From a virus: a stretch of 36,419 nucleotides of DNA. The position numbers and the translations under genes were made by a program. The notes beneath the pieces were generated by a model that did no database searches, had not been told where the DNA came from, and saw only the letters and a list, made by a program, of their open reading frames with translations. Below are positions 7,519-13,468 of the stretch, piece after piece; position 1 is the first letter of the stretch, and every line of letters begins with the position of its first letter. The stretch is from positions 416-36,834 of IMG/VR virus record IMGVR_UViG_3300003823_000001; one strand, 5' to 3'.

Positions 7519-8234
7519 GTGATGATCCATGGAAGTTTGCCGTTAAAGCGTTTGAGCATTTCCAAATTACCTTGTTCAAAGAACTCTTTTTGTACGGAAT
7601 ACTCATTGCCACCCAATCTAAAGCAAAAAGTATGCCTACCTGTTCCTGTGAACTTAGGGAATATGTGCTTGGCGTTGTTATAGAAAGTACGATCTATACC
7701 CCACCCCTTGTTTGAGAATATGCTAGAGATTTGCTTTAAGCAATCGGTTTTCATACCCCACATACACCAATCTACAAAATGATGGCCATCGGCTACCCAA
7801 ACGGGGGATGCTTCGCCAAGGGCTTCGCAATTATCAGGAAAAAGAAAATTGCCTTCCTTATCAAATACCTTGCGAAAAGAGTACGCCCAGTCATTCCCTT
7901 CTTCGATCTTCTCCATAATGGTTTGTACATGGTTTTCCTCGTACCAATCGTCATCGTTGCAAAAGAATGTCACATCCTCATTGATAAGGTGAGGCGCGGC
8001 GGCCAGCCACCTTCTACCTTCTAAATCTTTGCCGCCAATCGGTTTAGGCCAATAGCAAAAGTGCAAATCTTTATCGTAGTAATCGTAATCATTGTGAAAA
8101 CGATCTGGGTTCATTCCGTCTACCAAAACATAGTGCTGGCAAGGATAGGTTTGGGCTTTTACAGAAGCAATACACTTAGCCAACTCCAAAAGGCGCTTGC
8201 CATTGGTAACTGTCACTACGGCTGCGGTTTTCAA
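7515..8234 (-). CDS. family 2-type glycosyltransferase (GT-A fold)
   Basis: A 239-residue enzyme expected to transfer a sugar from a nucleotide-sugar donor. It begins with the usual beta strand and loop (VVTVTNGKRLLELAKCIASV), followed by a VLVDG strand near residue 36-40. The metal/donor motif is CNDDDWYEENH with D94-D96. A C-terminal region rich in aromatic residues and His probably binds the acceptor. The start codon is TTG, overlapping the upstream stop as TTGA; no better in-frame ATG lies near it. It is set directly before the terminase, an unusual place, so the gene is probably cargo within the packaging operon. The target could be virion, DNA or host surface. Confidence 0.8.
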   Translation of the reverse strand: MKTAAVVTVTNGKRLLELAKCIASVKAQTYPCQHYVLVDGMNPDRFHNDYDYYDKDLHFCYWPKPIGGKDLEGRRWLAAAPHLINEDVTFFCNDDDWYEENHVQTIMEKIEEGNDWAYSFRKVFDKEGNFLFPDNCEALGEASPVWVADGHHFVDWCMWGMKTDCLKQISSIFSNKGWGIDRTFYNNAKHIFPKFTGTGRHTFCFRLGGNEYSVQKEFFEQGNLEMLKRFNGKLPWIIT

Positions 8235-8479
8235 TTATGTTTCCCTAATCGTTTTGTTTCAAAATCAGGTAAATCCCAATACGCCACCTTGAGCCGAGCC
8301 GTATGGTTCTTGGCTAAAGCAATCAAGCTGTCATAAGTCATTGGACTATACTTTTCGCGCCATTCGCCCGCCAAGGCAATCTTTTGCCTCTTGGTGCGGC
8401 AAACTATCGCCTTTAGCATCTCCGCTTTGTACAAAAGCCTCTCTTTCGAGAGTTTTTCAATGTCTGATGTCGCCGTCAT
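8231..8479 (-). CDS. 82-residue basic helical hypothetical protein
   Basis: A helical, Lys/Arg/Leu-rich protein of 82 residues. Its stop overlaps the glycosyltransferase start (TTGA), and its start overlaps the end of the upstream gene by 23 bases, so the small genes form one coupled unit. There is no zinc or catalytic motif. It sits two genes upstream of the large terminase, so it is one of several candidates for the small terminase subunit; nothing beyond position supports this. Confidence 0.6.
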   Translation of the reverse strand: MTATSDIEKLSKERLLYKAEMLKAIVCRTKRQKIALAGEWREKYSPMTYDSLIALAKNHTARLKVAYWDLPDFETKRLGKHN

Positions 8480-8687
8480 CTTGATTCACAAGATGGTTAA
8501 GACGATCAATCTCTGACTGGGCTTGCAAGAGAAGTTTTGCGCTCTCGCCTTGTACGCGCATGACTTCATGGAATAACTGATCCTTAGTCATCGCCCAGAT
8601 ACGGGTCATGTACGACTTCTTGGCGTCATCGCCAGCTTTCTCGATTAAATCTAATACGCTAATCTGTGTAGTTCCGTTTTCCATCAT
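8457..8687 (-). CDS. 76-residue coiled-coil-like hypothetical protein
   Basis: A 76-residue protein with a helical C-terminal half (about 38-68) containing heptad-like Leu/Val/Ala spacing. Two adjacent ATGs (8687 and 8684) could start it. The first overlaps the upstream stop as ATGA, and the second has better spacing to the GGAG. It is acidic to neutral. It may be an oligomerising partner of the neighbouring small genes or a small terminase candidate. No named family is recognised. Confidence 0.6.
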   Translation of the reverse strand: MMENGTTQISVLDLIEKAGDDAKKSYMTRIWAMTKDQLFHEVMRVQGESAKLLLQAQSEIDRLNHLVNQDDGDIRH

Positions 8688-8863
8688 AAATCTCCTGGGG
8701 CGGTCATATACGCCAATATTTGTTTAGCAGCTGCGTTGACTTGCTCGTCTTGTTTTGATTCAACTGTCAAGGCAATAATGTCTTTCATACGCCAAATAAC
8801 ATATTGATCCATTACATCAAGAAACAAGTCCTCTTCATGAAATTTGATTATTCCGTTCTCCAT
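8684..8863 (-). CDS. 59-residue acidic hypothetical protein
   Basis: The protein starts MENGIIKFHEEDLFLDVMDQ and ends YMTAPGDL. Start and stop both overlap neighbouring genes: 16 bases with the upstream gene and an ATGA with the downstream one. Such overlaps favour a real gene despite its small size. The first residues (MENG) resemble the start of the next protein (MENGTTQISV), possibly a trace of duplication. No domain is recognised. Confidence 0.6.
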   Translation of the reverse strand: MENGIIKFHEEDLFLDVMDQYVIWRMKDIIALTVESKQDEQVNAAAKQILAYMTAPGDL

Positions 8864-9063
8864 ACGCGTACACCGTTTCCTTCTCGTCTGGCCACGAACT
8901 TGCGTTCATGGGTTTTACCAGCGCGGTAATTGTTGTTGCACACAGTCCTAATGCTCACTTCGGGAATAAAGAAGCTGTCACCTATATCCATGGATTTGTA
9001 GGGATAACTATTACGCTTCTTGATGTCGGGTGGGGGAATATTTCTTTCTATTGCTATACTCAT
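8848..9063 (-). CDS. small conserved phage protein, DUF7303-like (unchecked)
   Basis: A 71-residue protein with the pattern Tyr-Pro-Tyr...Met-Asp-Ile-Gly-Asp-Ser-Phe-Phe-Ile-Pro in the first half and Arg-Val-Trp-Arg at the end. This is the layout of a small protein common in many tailed phages, which I believe is catalogued as DUF7303. Its function is unknown. It has the strongest ribosome binding site here (AAAGGAG) and is the first gene of the leftward operon, 24 bases after a probable sigma70 -10 element. It may be needed early. The family name is from memory and should be checked. Confidence 0.75.
   Translation of the reverse strand: MSIAIERNIPPPDIKKRNSYPYKSMDIGDSFFIPEVSIRTVCNNNYRAGKTHERKFVARREGNGVRVWRTE
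9052..9060 (+). promoter_or_regulatory. possible extended -10 promoter for the rightward gene at 9100
   Basis: TGC-TATACT matches an extended -10 element, but no good -35 hexamer sits 16-18 bases upstream. It would give a short leader before the ATG at 9100. It lies inside the start of the minus-strand gene. Weak. Confidence 0.3.
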
Positions 9064-9087
9064 ATCGTCACTCCTTTGTTTAACCTA

Positions 9088-9116
9088 ATAATACACAACA
9101 TGATACACACATACAA
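9088..9116 (-). promoter_or_regulatory. sigma70-like promoter of the leftward operon
   Basis: Read on the minus strand, TTGTAT (9111-9116) and TATTAT (9088-9093) are separated by exactly 17 bases. The ATG of the first leftward gene follows 24 bases after the -10. It overlaps the start codon of the rightward gene at 9100, so the two transcripts may interfere. No operator is obvious. Confidence 0.6.
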
Positions 9117-9816
9117 CGAATATCACTTAGGCGATCAGTTGGTTCATTTGAACTACTTACGCCAGGTCTGCAAAGAAAACCCCCATTTGGAGTTTACGCA
9201 TCATTGTAATGAGCAACATCATGCGCAGCTGCTACCACTATGCGAAGGTGTGCCTATTAGCTTGCAAGGGTTGAGTATCCCGCCTGGCGCAATTAACGCG
9301 TGGATAGGGCGCGATAACTACTTCTACAACCATCCGTTGCGGGAAAACTGGGTGGCCTTCCATCTGGATTGGTTTGATCACCTTTCCGATCTGCTAGAGA
9401 TTGCCAGTCCCATAGCAAGCCGAGATGATTTGCTATTTGATTACCCCGCGCTCAATGTGCCAATCCCAATCACATTCGATTACCTGATCATCAATTCCCC
9501 TCCCCTGTCTAACCAGCTGCCTAGCTATGACCCCGAATTCTTTAATAAACGGGTTAGAAAGTTATTAAATGAAGGCAAAAGCGTCATTACCACCCACCCT
9601 ACAGGCATGGGAATGAGCACCCTAGAGATGAAATTAGATGTCTCAGGCATTGGCGCACTTTCAAAGTATTGCAAGCACATAGAGGGCGTGGCTACAGGGC
9701 CAATGTGGACAACCTTCAATATCTTCAATAAACACAAGGTGTTAAGCCGCATTTTCTATTGCGCGCATCAAACGGTGAACTTAACGGACTCTACGATCAC
9801 GCTGCATAGCCTATAG
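9100..9816 (+). CDS. orphan protein, possibly a GT-B-like glycosyltransferase
   Basis: A 238-residue protein if started at the ATG at 9100; the longer frame from 8908 would lie within the opposite-strand gene and its residues look random. It begins MIHTYNEYHLGDQLVHLNYL, resembling the GDxxxxxP-like first loop of heptosyltransferase-type GT-B proteins, and has several short sheet-turn-helix units afterwards (FDYLIINSPPL, SVITTHPTGMG). No diagnostic motif is complete, so the assignment is weak. It has no obvious ribosome binding site and stands alone between the leftward operon and the AT-rich noncoding block. A sugar-binding or transfer role would fit the other glycosyltransferases. Confidence 0.55.
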   Translation: MIHTYNEYHLGDQLVHLNYLRQVCKENPHLEFTHHCNEQHHAQLLPLCEGVPISLQGLSIPPGAINAWIGRDNYFYNHPLRENWVAFHLDWFDHLSDLLEIASPIASRDDLLFDYPALNVPIPITFDYLIINSPPLSNQLPSYDPEFFNKRVRKLLNEGKSVITTHPTGMGMSTLEMKLDVSGIGALSKYCKHIEGVATGPMWTTFNIFNKHKVLSRIFYCAHQTVNLTDSTITLHSL

Positions 9817-9897
9817 CAAAAACACGTTTTTTTTCTGGGGGGAGCTGCGAGAGGGGCTCCGCCTTTCGGGTGTCCAGCCCATAATAAAAATCCAAAC

Positions 9898-9925
9898 GAT
9901 TATCGAAGATTATCGAAAGATAATC
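9898..9925 (+). repeat. ATTATC repeat cluster with a GAAA-loop hairpin
   Basis: GATTATCGAA occurs twice in tandem (9898-9907, 9908-9917). The second copy pairs with GATAATC (9919-9925) as a perfect 7-bp stem with a GAAA tetraloop. More ATTATCC/ATAATCC units follow to about 9949. This could be a protein-binding array (operator or iterons) or a structured RNA element at the end of the orphan gene's transcript. Confidence 0.45.
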
Positions 9926-10012
9926 CGGCCCATTATCCATATAATCCATTACGAATACGCGTATACATAACCCTGATAATGCCCATTAATATATTGGGCG
10001 CGTACCCTATAC

Positions 10013-10198
10013 GAATATATAATATATTCTGTATAGATAGTGTAGGTTATATCTCACCATATCCCCATATCGTATTACCTATATATACGATATATATATT
10101 ACCTGTATATATATATACTTCATATATACATATATACATATATATTTATATACATTATATATAATAGATATTATATATTATATATATATAGACTATAG
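10013..10198. other. AT-rich palindromic tract
   Basis: This is almost pure A/T, dominated by TATATA runs from about 10079. Two clear palindromes are visible: GAATATAT-A-ATATATTC (10013-10029) and a 10-bp stem around GA (10157-10178). It encodes only low-complexity Ile/Tyr frames. It could unwind easily or form cruciforms, so a replication, recombination or transcription-boundary role is possible. The rest of 9817-10012 is noncoding with a weak hairpin at 9841-9860. Confidence 0.5.
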
Positions 10199-10205
10199 GC
10201 GATCT

Positions 10206-10304
10206 ATGTATTCACGCGGCTCACCTATTGAGCTATACCGCCAAAACGCATTAAAACGCGCTATACGCCGTTTTTGTCTTTTCCTTTGTATTGGTATCAA
10301 TTAG
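10206..10304 (+). CDS. possible 32-residue basic/hydrophobic peptide
   Basis: A short frame starting MYSRGSPIELYRQNALKR with a hydrophobic end (FCLFLCIGIN). It directly follows the AT tract. The ribosome binding site is poor (AGGCGATCT). A leader peptide or small membrane peptide is possible, but chance is equally likely. Confidence 0.2.
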   Translation: MYSRGSPIELYRQNALKRAIRRFCLFLCIGIN

Positions 10305-10417
10305 ACAATTACTCTAGTAATCCAATAACCATAAGGGTTTGCAGTCTGTTTGTGTTTGTCATTCTGTATGTAATTACACACCTATACATACATACAATTT
10401 TATGAGAAGATCGAAGC

Positions 10418-10435
10418 GGGCAATTTTGCCCTTTT
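10418..10435 (+). terminator. attenuator-like hairpin before the amidoligase gene
   Basis: GGGCAA and TTGCCC (10418-10423, 10426-10431) form a stem directly followed by TTTT, 19 bases before the ATG at 10455. This looks like a weak intrinsic terminator in the leader, so expression of the amidoligase operon may be controlled by antitermination or readthrough. A promoter upstream is not clear. ATTACT-CT-AGTAAT near 10308-10321 is an operator-like palindrome. Confidence 0.5.
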
Positions 10436-10454
10436 CCTAAACGAGGTATACAAC

Positions 10455-11780
10455 ATGGCTTACAACATCATGGCAGGACGGCAGGACGGCGCGAGTCTGG
10501 CTCGCATACGCGACAACATGCGTCGCAACATTGAAGGCAACAATCGCAATTGGCGCGACCAGCGATCACCATCGCGCTTACTGCAAACGCAACAACGGCG
10601 GGACGCGCTCGCGGCAGTATTGCGCGAGGCTTTAAGAAGCGACGACGAATGCGACGCGATCTCAGGTCTTAACGAATACGACGACGTGCGCGGCTCTTAT
10701 AGCGATTGGGTAGATTGGCTGGACGAACACTTCAGCGGGCAATTTTTTAAATGTTACGACTGCGACGTGTTAGGGACGGACGACGATAGTTACAACGTGC
10801 GCGACGACTATTCCGTGTGCAGTGATTGTGTGAGCAATTATTTTTACAGTGAGCGTAATTCGTATTACGACGACAGCGAGGACGACGACGACGACCGCGA
10901 CCGCGAGGAAGAGCATATCGGCTCTTATCATTCGTCGCGGCATCATCTTGGCCATATCGCGAGCGCATACGACCAGCGGCGGCCGCGCGTGTTGTTGGGT
11001 CTCGAGTTGGAAATGGAGATCAATAGCGAACACGGACGCAACGAGAAGGCGGGCGAATTGCTCGAGGGATTGGGAGAGCGCGACGACGGGCAACAATACG
11101 CGTTGATCGAGGGCGACGGCTCACTTAATCGCGGCTTTGAATTGGTAACGGCGTACACGGGTCTGGACGTGCATGCCGCGCAACTTGCGTTTTTTAAGGG
11201 CGGATTTCGCGGCGCAAAATCGCACAATACGACGACATGCGGATTACACGTACACGTGTGTAAAGCCGACATGACTATGTTGCATGCCGCCAAAATGATT
11301 CTCTTTATCAACGACACAAACAACCAGTCTTTAGTAAAAGCAATCGCGAGGCGGGACGCGAGCGGGTACGCAAAATTCCAAGATAAAAGCGCGGATAAGA
11401 CGTGGCTGCGCGACGCGTTACGCTGCGGCGACACGAAGGCGCGGCAGCTGCGCAACATCAATCAAGATCGTTATGAGGCTCTGAATTTTCAGAATGACAA
11501 AACAATCGAATTTAGATTATTTAAGGGCACGCTCAAATATCAAACGATTATGGCTTGTTTAGAGTTTGCGTTTATTACGTGGTTTTTTGCGCGCGACACG
11601 TCGCAACAACAACTCAACACGGAGAATTTTTTGCAATACATTTGCTTAGAAAATAATCGCCGCGACACGCCGCATTTGCGCGCTTACTTGTTAGACAAGG
11701 GTTTTAAAGTGCCGTACACACACAAGGCACGACCAGCGGCATTCGGCGGCGTATCAACAACCACAATCGGAGAAATATAA
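10455..11780 (+). CDS. amidoligase-family enzyme (COOH-NH2 ligase fold) with Cys-rich N-terminus
   Basis: A 441-residue protein. The C-terminal half carries the motifs of the phage/bacterial amidoligase group related to glutamate-cysteine ligases: GLELEME (182-188), EGDGSL (219-224), GFEL (227-230), CGLHVHV (262-268), RYEALNF (339-345) and TIEFRLFKGT (350-359). These enzymes use ATP to join a carboxylate to an amine. The N-terminal half has a zinc-ribbon-like CYDC (100-103) and CSDC (122-125), then an acidic Asp/Glu/Arg stretch (about 139-154). The next gene is a glutamine amidotransferase, a known partner type. Codon use (GAC, GCG, CGC-rich) differs visibly from neighbours, suggesting transfer. 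The substrate is unknown. Confidence 0.85.
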   Translation: MAYNIMAGRQDGASLARIRDNMRRNIEGNNRNWRDQRSPSRLLQTQQRRDALAAVLREALRSDDECDAISGLNEYDDVRGSYSDWVDWLDEHFSGQFFKCYDCDVLGTDDDSYNVRDDYSVCSDCVSNYFYSERNSYYDDSEDDDDDRDREEEHIGSYHSSRHHLGHIASAYDQRRPRVLLGLELEMEINSEHGRNEKAGELLEGLGERDDGQQYALIEGDGSLNRGFELVTAYTGLDVHAAQLAFFKGGFRGAKSHNTTTCGLHVHVCKADMTMLHAAKMILFINDTNNQSLVKAIARRDASGYAKFQDKSADKTWLRDALRCGDTKARQLRNINQDRYEALNFQNDKTIEFRLFKGTLKYQTIMACLEFAFITWFFARDTSQQQLNTENFLQYICLENNRRDTPHLRAYLLDKGFKVPYTHKARPAAFGGVSTTTIGEI

Positions 11781-11782
11781 TT

Positions 11783-12802
11783 ATGTGTTTACTTATCACT
11801 CAATCGGAACAATCGCCAAAATTATCGAATGCGTGGCTCGAAGATTTTTACGATTACAACGGCGACGGCGTCGGCGTTATGTTTGTGGAAAATGGCTCTC
11901 TTATTATCGAGAAGTGTTTACCTAAAAACGCCGCTCAATTTGTCTCGTTTTACCGCGCGCATATCGAAGGCAAAAATTGCGCTTTTCACTTGCGTATGCG
12001 CACACACGGCGCAACTGATTTGGAAAATTGCCATCCCTACGAGGTCTTAAATAGAAAAGATCACGGCATTGATTTATGGCTTATGCACAACGGCATTTTG
12101 AGTACAGGCAACGCCGCCGACACTACAAAATCGGACACGTGGCATTACATACGCGACTATTTGCGACCTATGTTGTCGGCAAACCCTGATTTTGCTTTCC
12201 ATCCAGCATTTGCGGCAATTGTCGGCGATCACATCGGCGCAAGTAATAAATTTGTGTTGATGGATGACGCGGGACGTCTGGCAGTTGTAAACCAAAAAAG
12301 CGGCGTGTATTGGGCGGGTTTATGGTTATCCAATACATACGCGTGGACTGCGAGCAGTAACGCCGCCAAAACGCCGATTAAGGGCTATAAAAAGCAATTG
12401 AAACAAGCGACAGAGCGACCAGAGATCAGAGCGTATAAATACGCCAATTATGGTTATGGCAAAACGGCGATTGGGTACGTGGACGGCAACGAGTACGAGT
12501 ACGAGTACGAGGACGGCGGCGACAACGTGCGCGACCATTACGACGACGTCGCCATGCTCTTAGATGAGATGGAGAATGCCAATATGCAAAAGGCGGGCAG
12601 TATCTCCGTATCGGCGTGTATGGAATTTATTGAGCAATTCGGTCTGGAATCGTTTTACGAGGTCTCGTACATGTTGCTGGACGGCAATATCGGAGAAGAT
12701 TGGTTTGTCAAAATAATGACGGACGACGTTGCGGCTCGCGAGGCTTTTCCGTGGCTGGAACGCGCCGCTTACGCCAATACAGGGAGAGAATATGCCGAGT
12801 AA
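11783..12802 (+). CDS. class II glutamine amidotransferase domain protein
   Basis: A 339-residue protein of the Ntn-hydrolase type that releases ammonia from glutamine. It begins Met-Cys, so after Met removal Cys2 would be the N-terminal nucleophile. Further family motifs are YNGDGVGVMF (25-34), LRMRTHG (70-76) and MHNGIL (101-106). It starts three bases after the amidoligase stop. Amidoligase and amidotransferase genes are found together in phages and bacteria and are thought to make amide-modified peptides or metabolites. The C-terminal third is unassigned, with a Tyr/Glu/Asp-rich stretch encoded by three GAGTAC repeats. The shared GAC/GCG-rich composition with the amidoligase suggests both were acquired together. 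Confidence 0.88.
   Translation: MCLLITQSEQSPKLSNAWLEDFYDYNGDGVGVMFVENGSLIIEKCLPKNAAQFVSFYRAHIEGKNCAFHLRMRTHGATDLENCHPYEVLNRKDHGIDLWLMHNGILSTGNAADTTKSDTWHYIRDYLRPMLSANPDFAFHPAFAAIVGDHIGASNKFVLMDDAGRLAVVNQKSGVYWAGLWLSNTYAWTASSNAAKTPIKGYKKQLKQATERPEIRAYKYANYGYGKTAIGYVDGNEYEYEYEDGGDNVRDHYDDVAMLLDEMENANMQKAGSISVSACMEFIEQFGLESFYEVSYMLLDGNIGEDWFVKIMTDDVAAREAFPWLERAAYANTGREYAE
12491..12508 (+). repeat. (GAGTAC)3 tandem repeat inside the amidotransferase
   Basis: Three perfect copies of GAGTAC encode Glu-Tyr three times. The run lies in an acidic, aromatic linker of the C-terminal region and could vary in copy number by slippage without a frameshift. Confidence 0.8.
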
Positions 12803-12875
12803 TCATCCTACGCCAAACGACATTTGGTGCGCCGTGTTGTTGATCGGTTTAATTGTCATCTTGTGTATGTTTTAA
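12792..12875 (+). CDS. 27-residue single-span membrane peptide
   Basis: The peptide has a hydrophilic N-terminus (MPSNHPTPNDIW) and one strong membrane segment (CAVLLIGLIVILCMF) to its end. The ATG overlaps the amidotransferase end by 11 bases and has GGGAG five bases upstream, so coupled translation is likely. The operon's terminator begins 19 bases after its stop. It may anchor the amidoligase system in the membrane or act as a small toxin-like peptide; neither can be shown. Confidence 0.55.
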   Translation: MPSNHPTPNDIWCAVLLIGLIVILCMF

Positions 12876-12893
12876 ATACGTTTTAAAACCCTT

Positions 12894-12918
12894 AAAACCC
12901 GCTTAGGCGGGTTTTTTT
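12894..12918 (+). terminator. strong rho-independent terminator of the amidoligase operon
   Basis: AACCCGC-TTAG-GCGGGTT forms a GC-rich 7-bp stem with flanking A and T runs that extend pairing, followed by seven T residues. It lies just after the small membrane peptide gene and closes the three-gene unit. Confidence 0.9.
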
Positions 12919-12954
12919 ATGCCCTAGAATACCATTACACCAAAACAATGAAAA

Positions 12955-13013
12955 ACGTCTTAAATCAACGATTACACGTCTTAAAATTGAAAACCCTATA
13001 AAATCAAGGGTTT
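12955..13013 (+). repeat. direct repeats and hairpin at the left of the origin-like block
   Basis: ACGTCTTAAA occurs at 12955-12964 and 12976-12985, 21 bp apart (two helical turns). A one-mismatch copy (ACGTTTTAAA) lies at 12878-12887 before the terminator. AAACCCT (12991-12997) and AGGGTTT (13007-13013) form a 7-bp stem. Phased repeats of this kind may bind a protein. Confidence 0.45.
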
Positions 13014-13024
13014 GCTACAAATAA

Positions 13025-13076
13025 ACGCGCATACGCGCGCACACGCACACACGCGCGCGCCCGCGCGCACGCGCGC
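13025..13076. other. alternating purine-pyrimidine tract, Z-DNA candidate
   Basis: Thirty-six consecutive bases (13025-13060) alternate purine and pyrimidine strictly, mostly CG and CA steps with one AT. A second alternating run covers 13062-13076. Such tracts can adopt left-handed Z-DNA under negative supercoiling. It is sharply more GC-rich than the AT-rich DNA around it and is flanked by repeats and DnaA boxes. Confidence 0.75.
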
Positions 13077-13240
13077 CTGGACACGTGCATGGCATTCGTT
13101 TTGTAATAGGCCAAGCTTTTTTAAAATTTTAAAAATCAAAAAGTCAAAATTTTGTCAAGGCTGATGAGTAGGTCACGCTTAAGGGGCATCCCTCGTTAAA
13201 TAGAAGATAGAAATAGAATAGACAAGTTCTACGATAGTAA

Positions 13241-13261
13241 ATAACTTACTTCGTAAGTTAT
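13241..13261. repeat. 9-bp inverted repeat in AT-rich DNA
   Basis: ATAACTTAC-TTC-GTAAGTTAT is a perfect 9-bp hairpin with a 3-base loop, directly followed by a TATATATATA run. It lies 44 bp before the first DnaA-box-like site. It may be a cruciform, an operator or part of an unwinding element. Confidence 0.65.
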
Positions 13262-13304
13262 ATTATATATATATAACATCTATGTATCCCCTTCCATCCC
13301 ATAG

Positions 13305-13346
13305 TTATACAAAGTTATCCACAGGTTATCCACAGACTTATCCACA
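13305..13346 (+). other. DnaA-box array, putative replication origin
   Basis: Three perfect TTATCCACA boxes sit at 13315-13323, 13326-13334 and 13338-13346, and a one-mismatch box (TTATACAAA) at 13305-13313. All are in the same direction, with start-to-start spacing of 10, 11 and 12 bp, close to one helical turn. The AT-rich DNA at 13260-13285 is a likely unwinding region. This fits recruitment of host DnaA to start phage replication, consistent with the lack of a phage polymerase, primase or helicase here. It could alternatively be a DnaA-regulated promoter region, as a promoter follows. Confidence 0.75.
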
Positions 13347-13396
13347 GGCAAATTGTCAAAAAAACATCAAGAATGATGAGAAGGTTAAAAAAGTAT

Positions 13397-13424
13397 TTGC
13401 ATATCTTTTGTAATCGTCTATACT
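13397..13424 (+). promoter_or_regulatory. sigma70-like promoter of the recombination operon
   Basis: TTGCAT (13397-13402) and TATACT (13419-13424) are separated by 16 bases. The first gene starts at 13469 after a GAGAGG ribosome binding site. The DnaA boxes end 50 bp upstream, so DnaA binding could influence this promoter. Confidence 0.7.
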
Positions 13425-13468
13425 GATCTCGCAGTACACATTTAATCCTAAACATGAGAGGACAATTT

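Noticed and set aside
8908-9099. Extended start of the rightward gene (302 residues)
   Set aside because: This part lies wholly over the minus-strand gene and its promoter, and the residues look like a shadow. The ATG at 9100 begins ordered sequence.
9841-9860. GGAGC...GCTCC hairpin as a terminator for the gene at 9100
   Set aside because: Stem is only five certain pairs with a ten-base loop, and the following T-run is three bases; too weak to call.
9979-10164. Open frame rich in Ile and Tyr
   Set aside because: It is a by-product of TATATA repeats in the AT-rich tract; no ribosome binding site and no family-like text.
10747-11461. Several overlapping frames on both strands inside the amidoligase gene
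   Set aside because: They arise from the GAC/GCG-rich composition, which lacks stops in other frames; the amidoligase motifs fix the real frame.
9817-13468. CRISPR array or tRNA genes in the noncoding blocks
   Set aside because: No regularly spaced repeats with unique spacers of suitable length and no cloverleaf were seen; the repeats are short and irregular.
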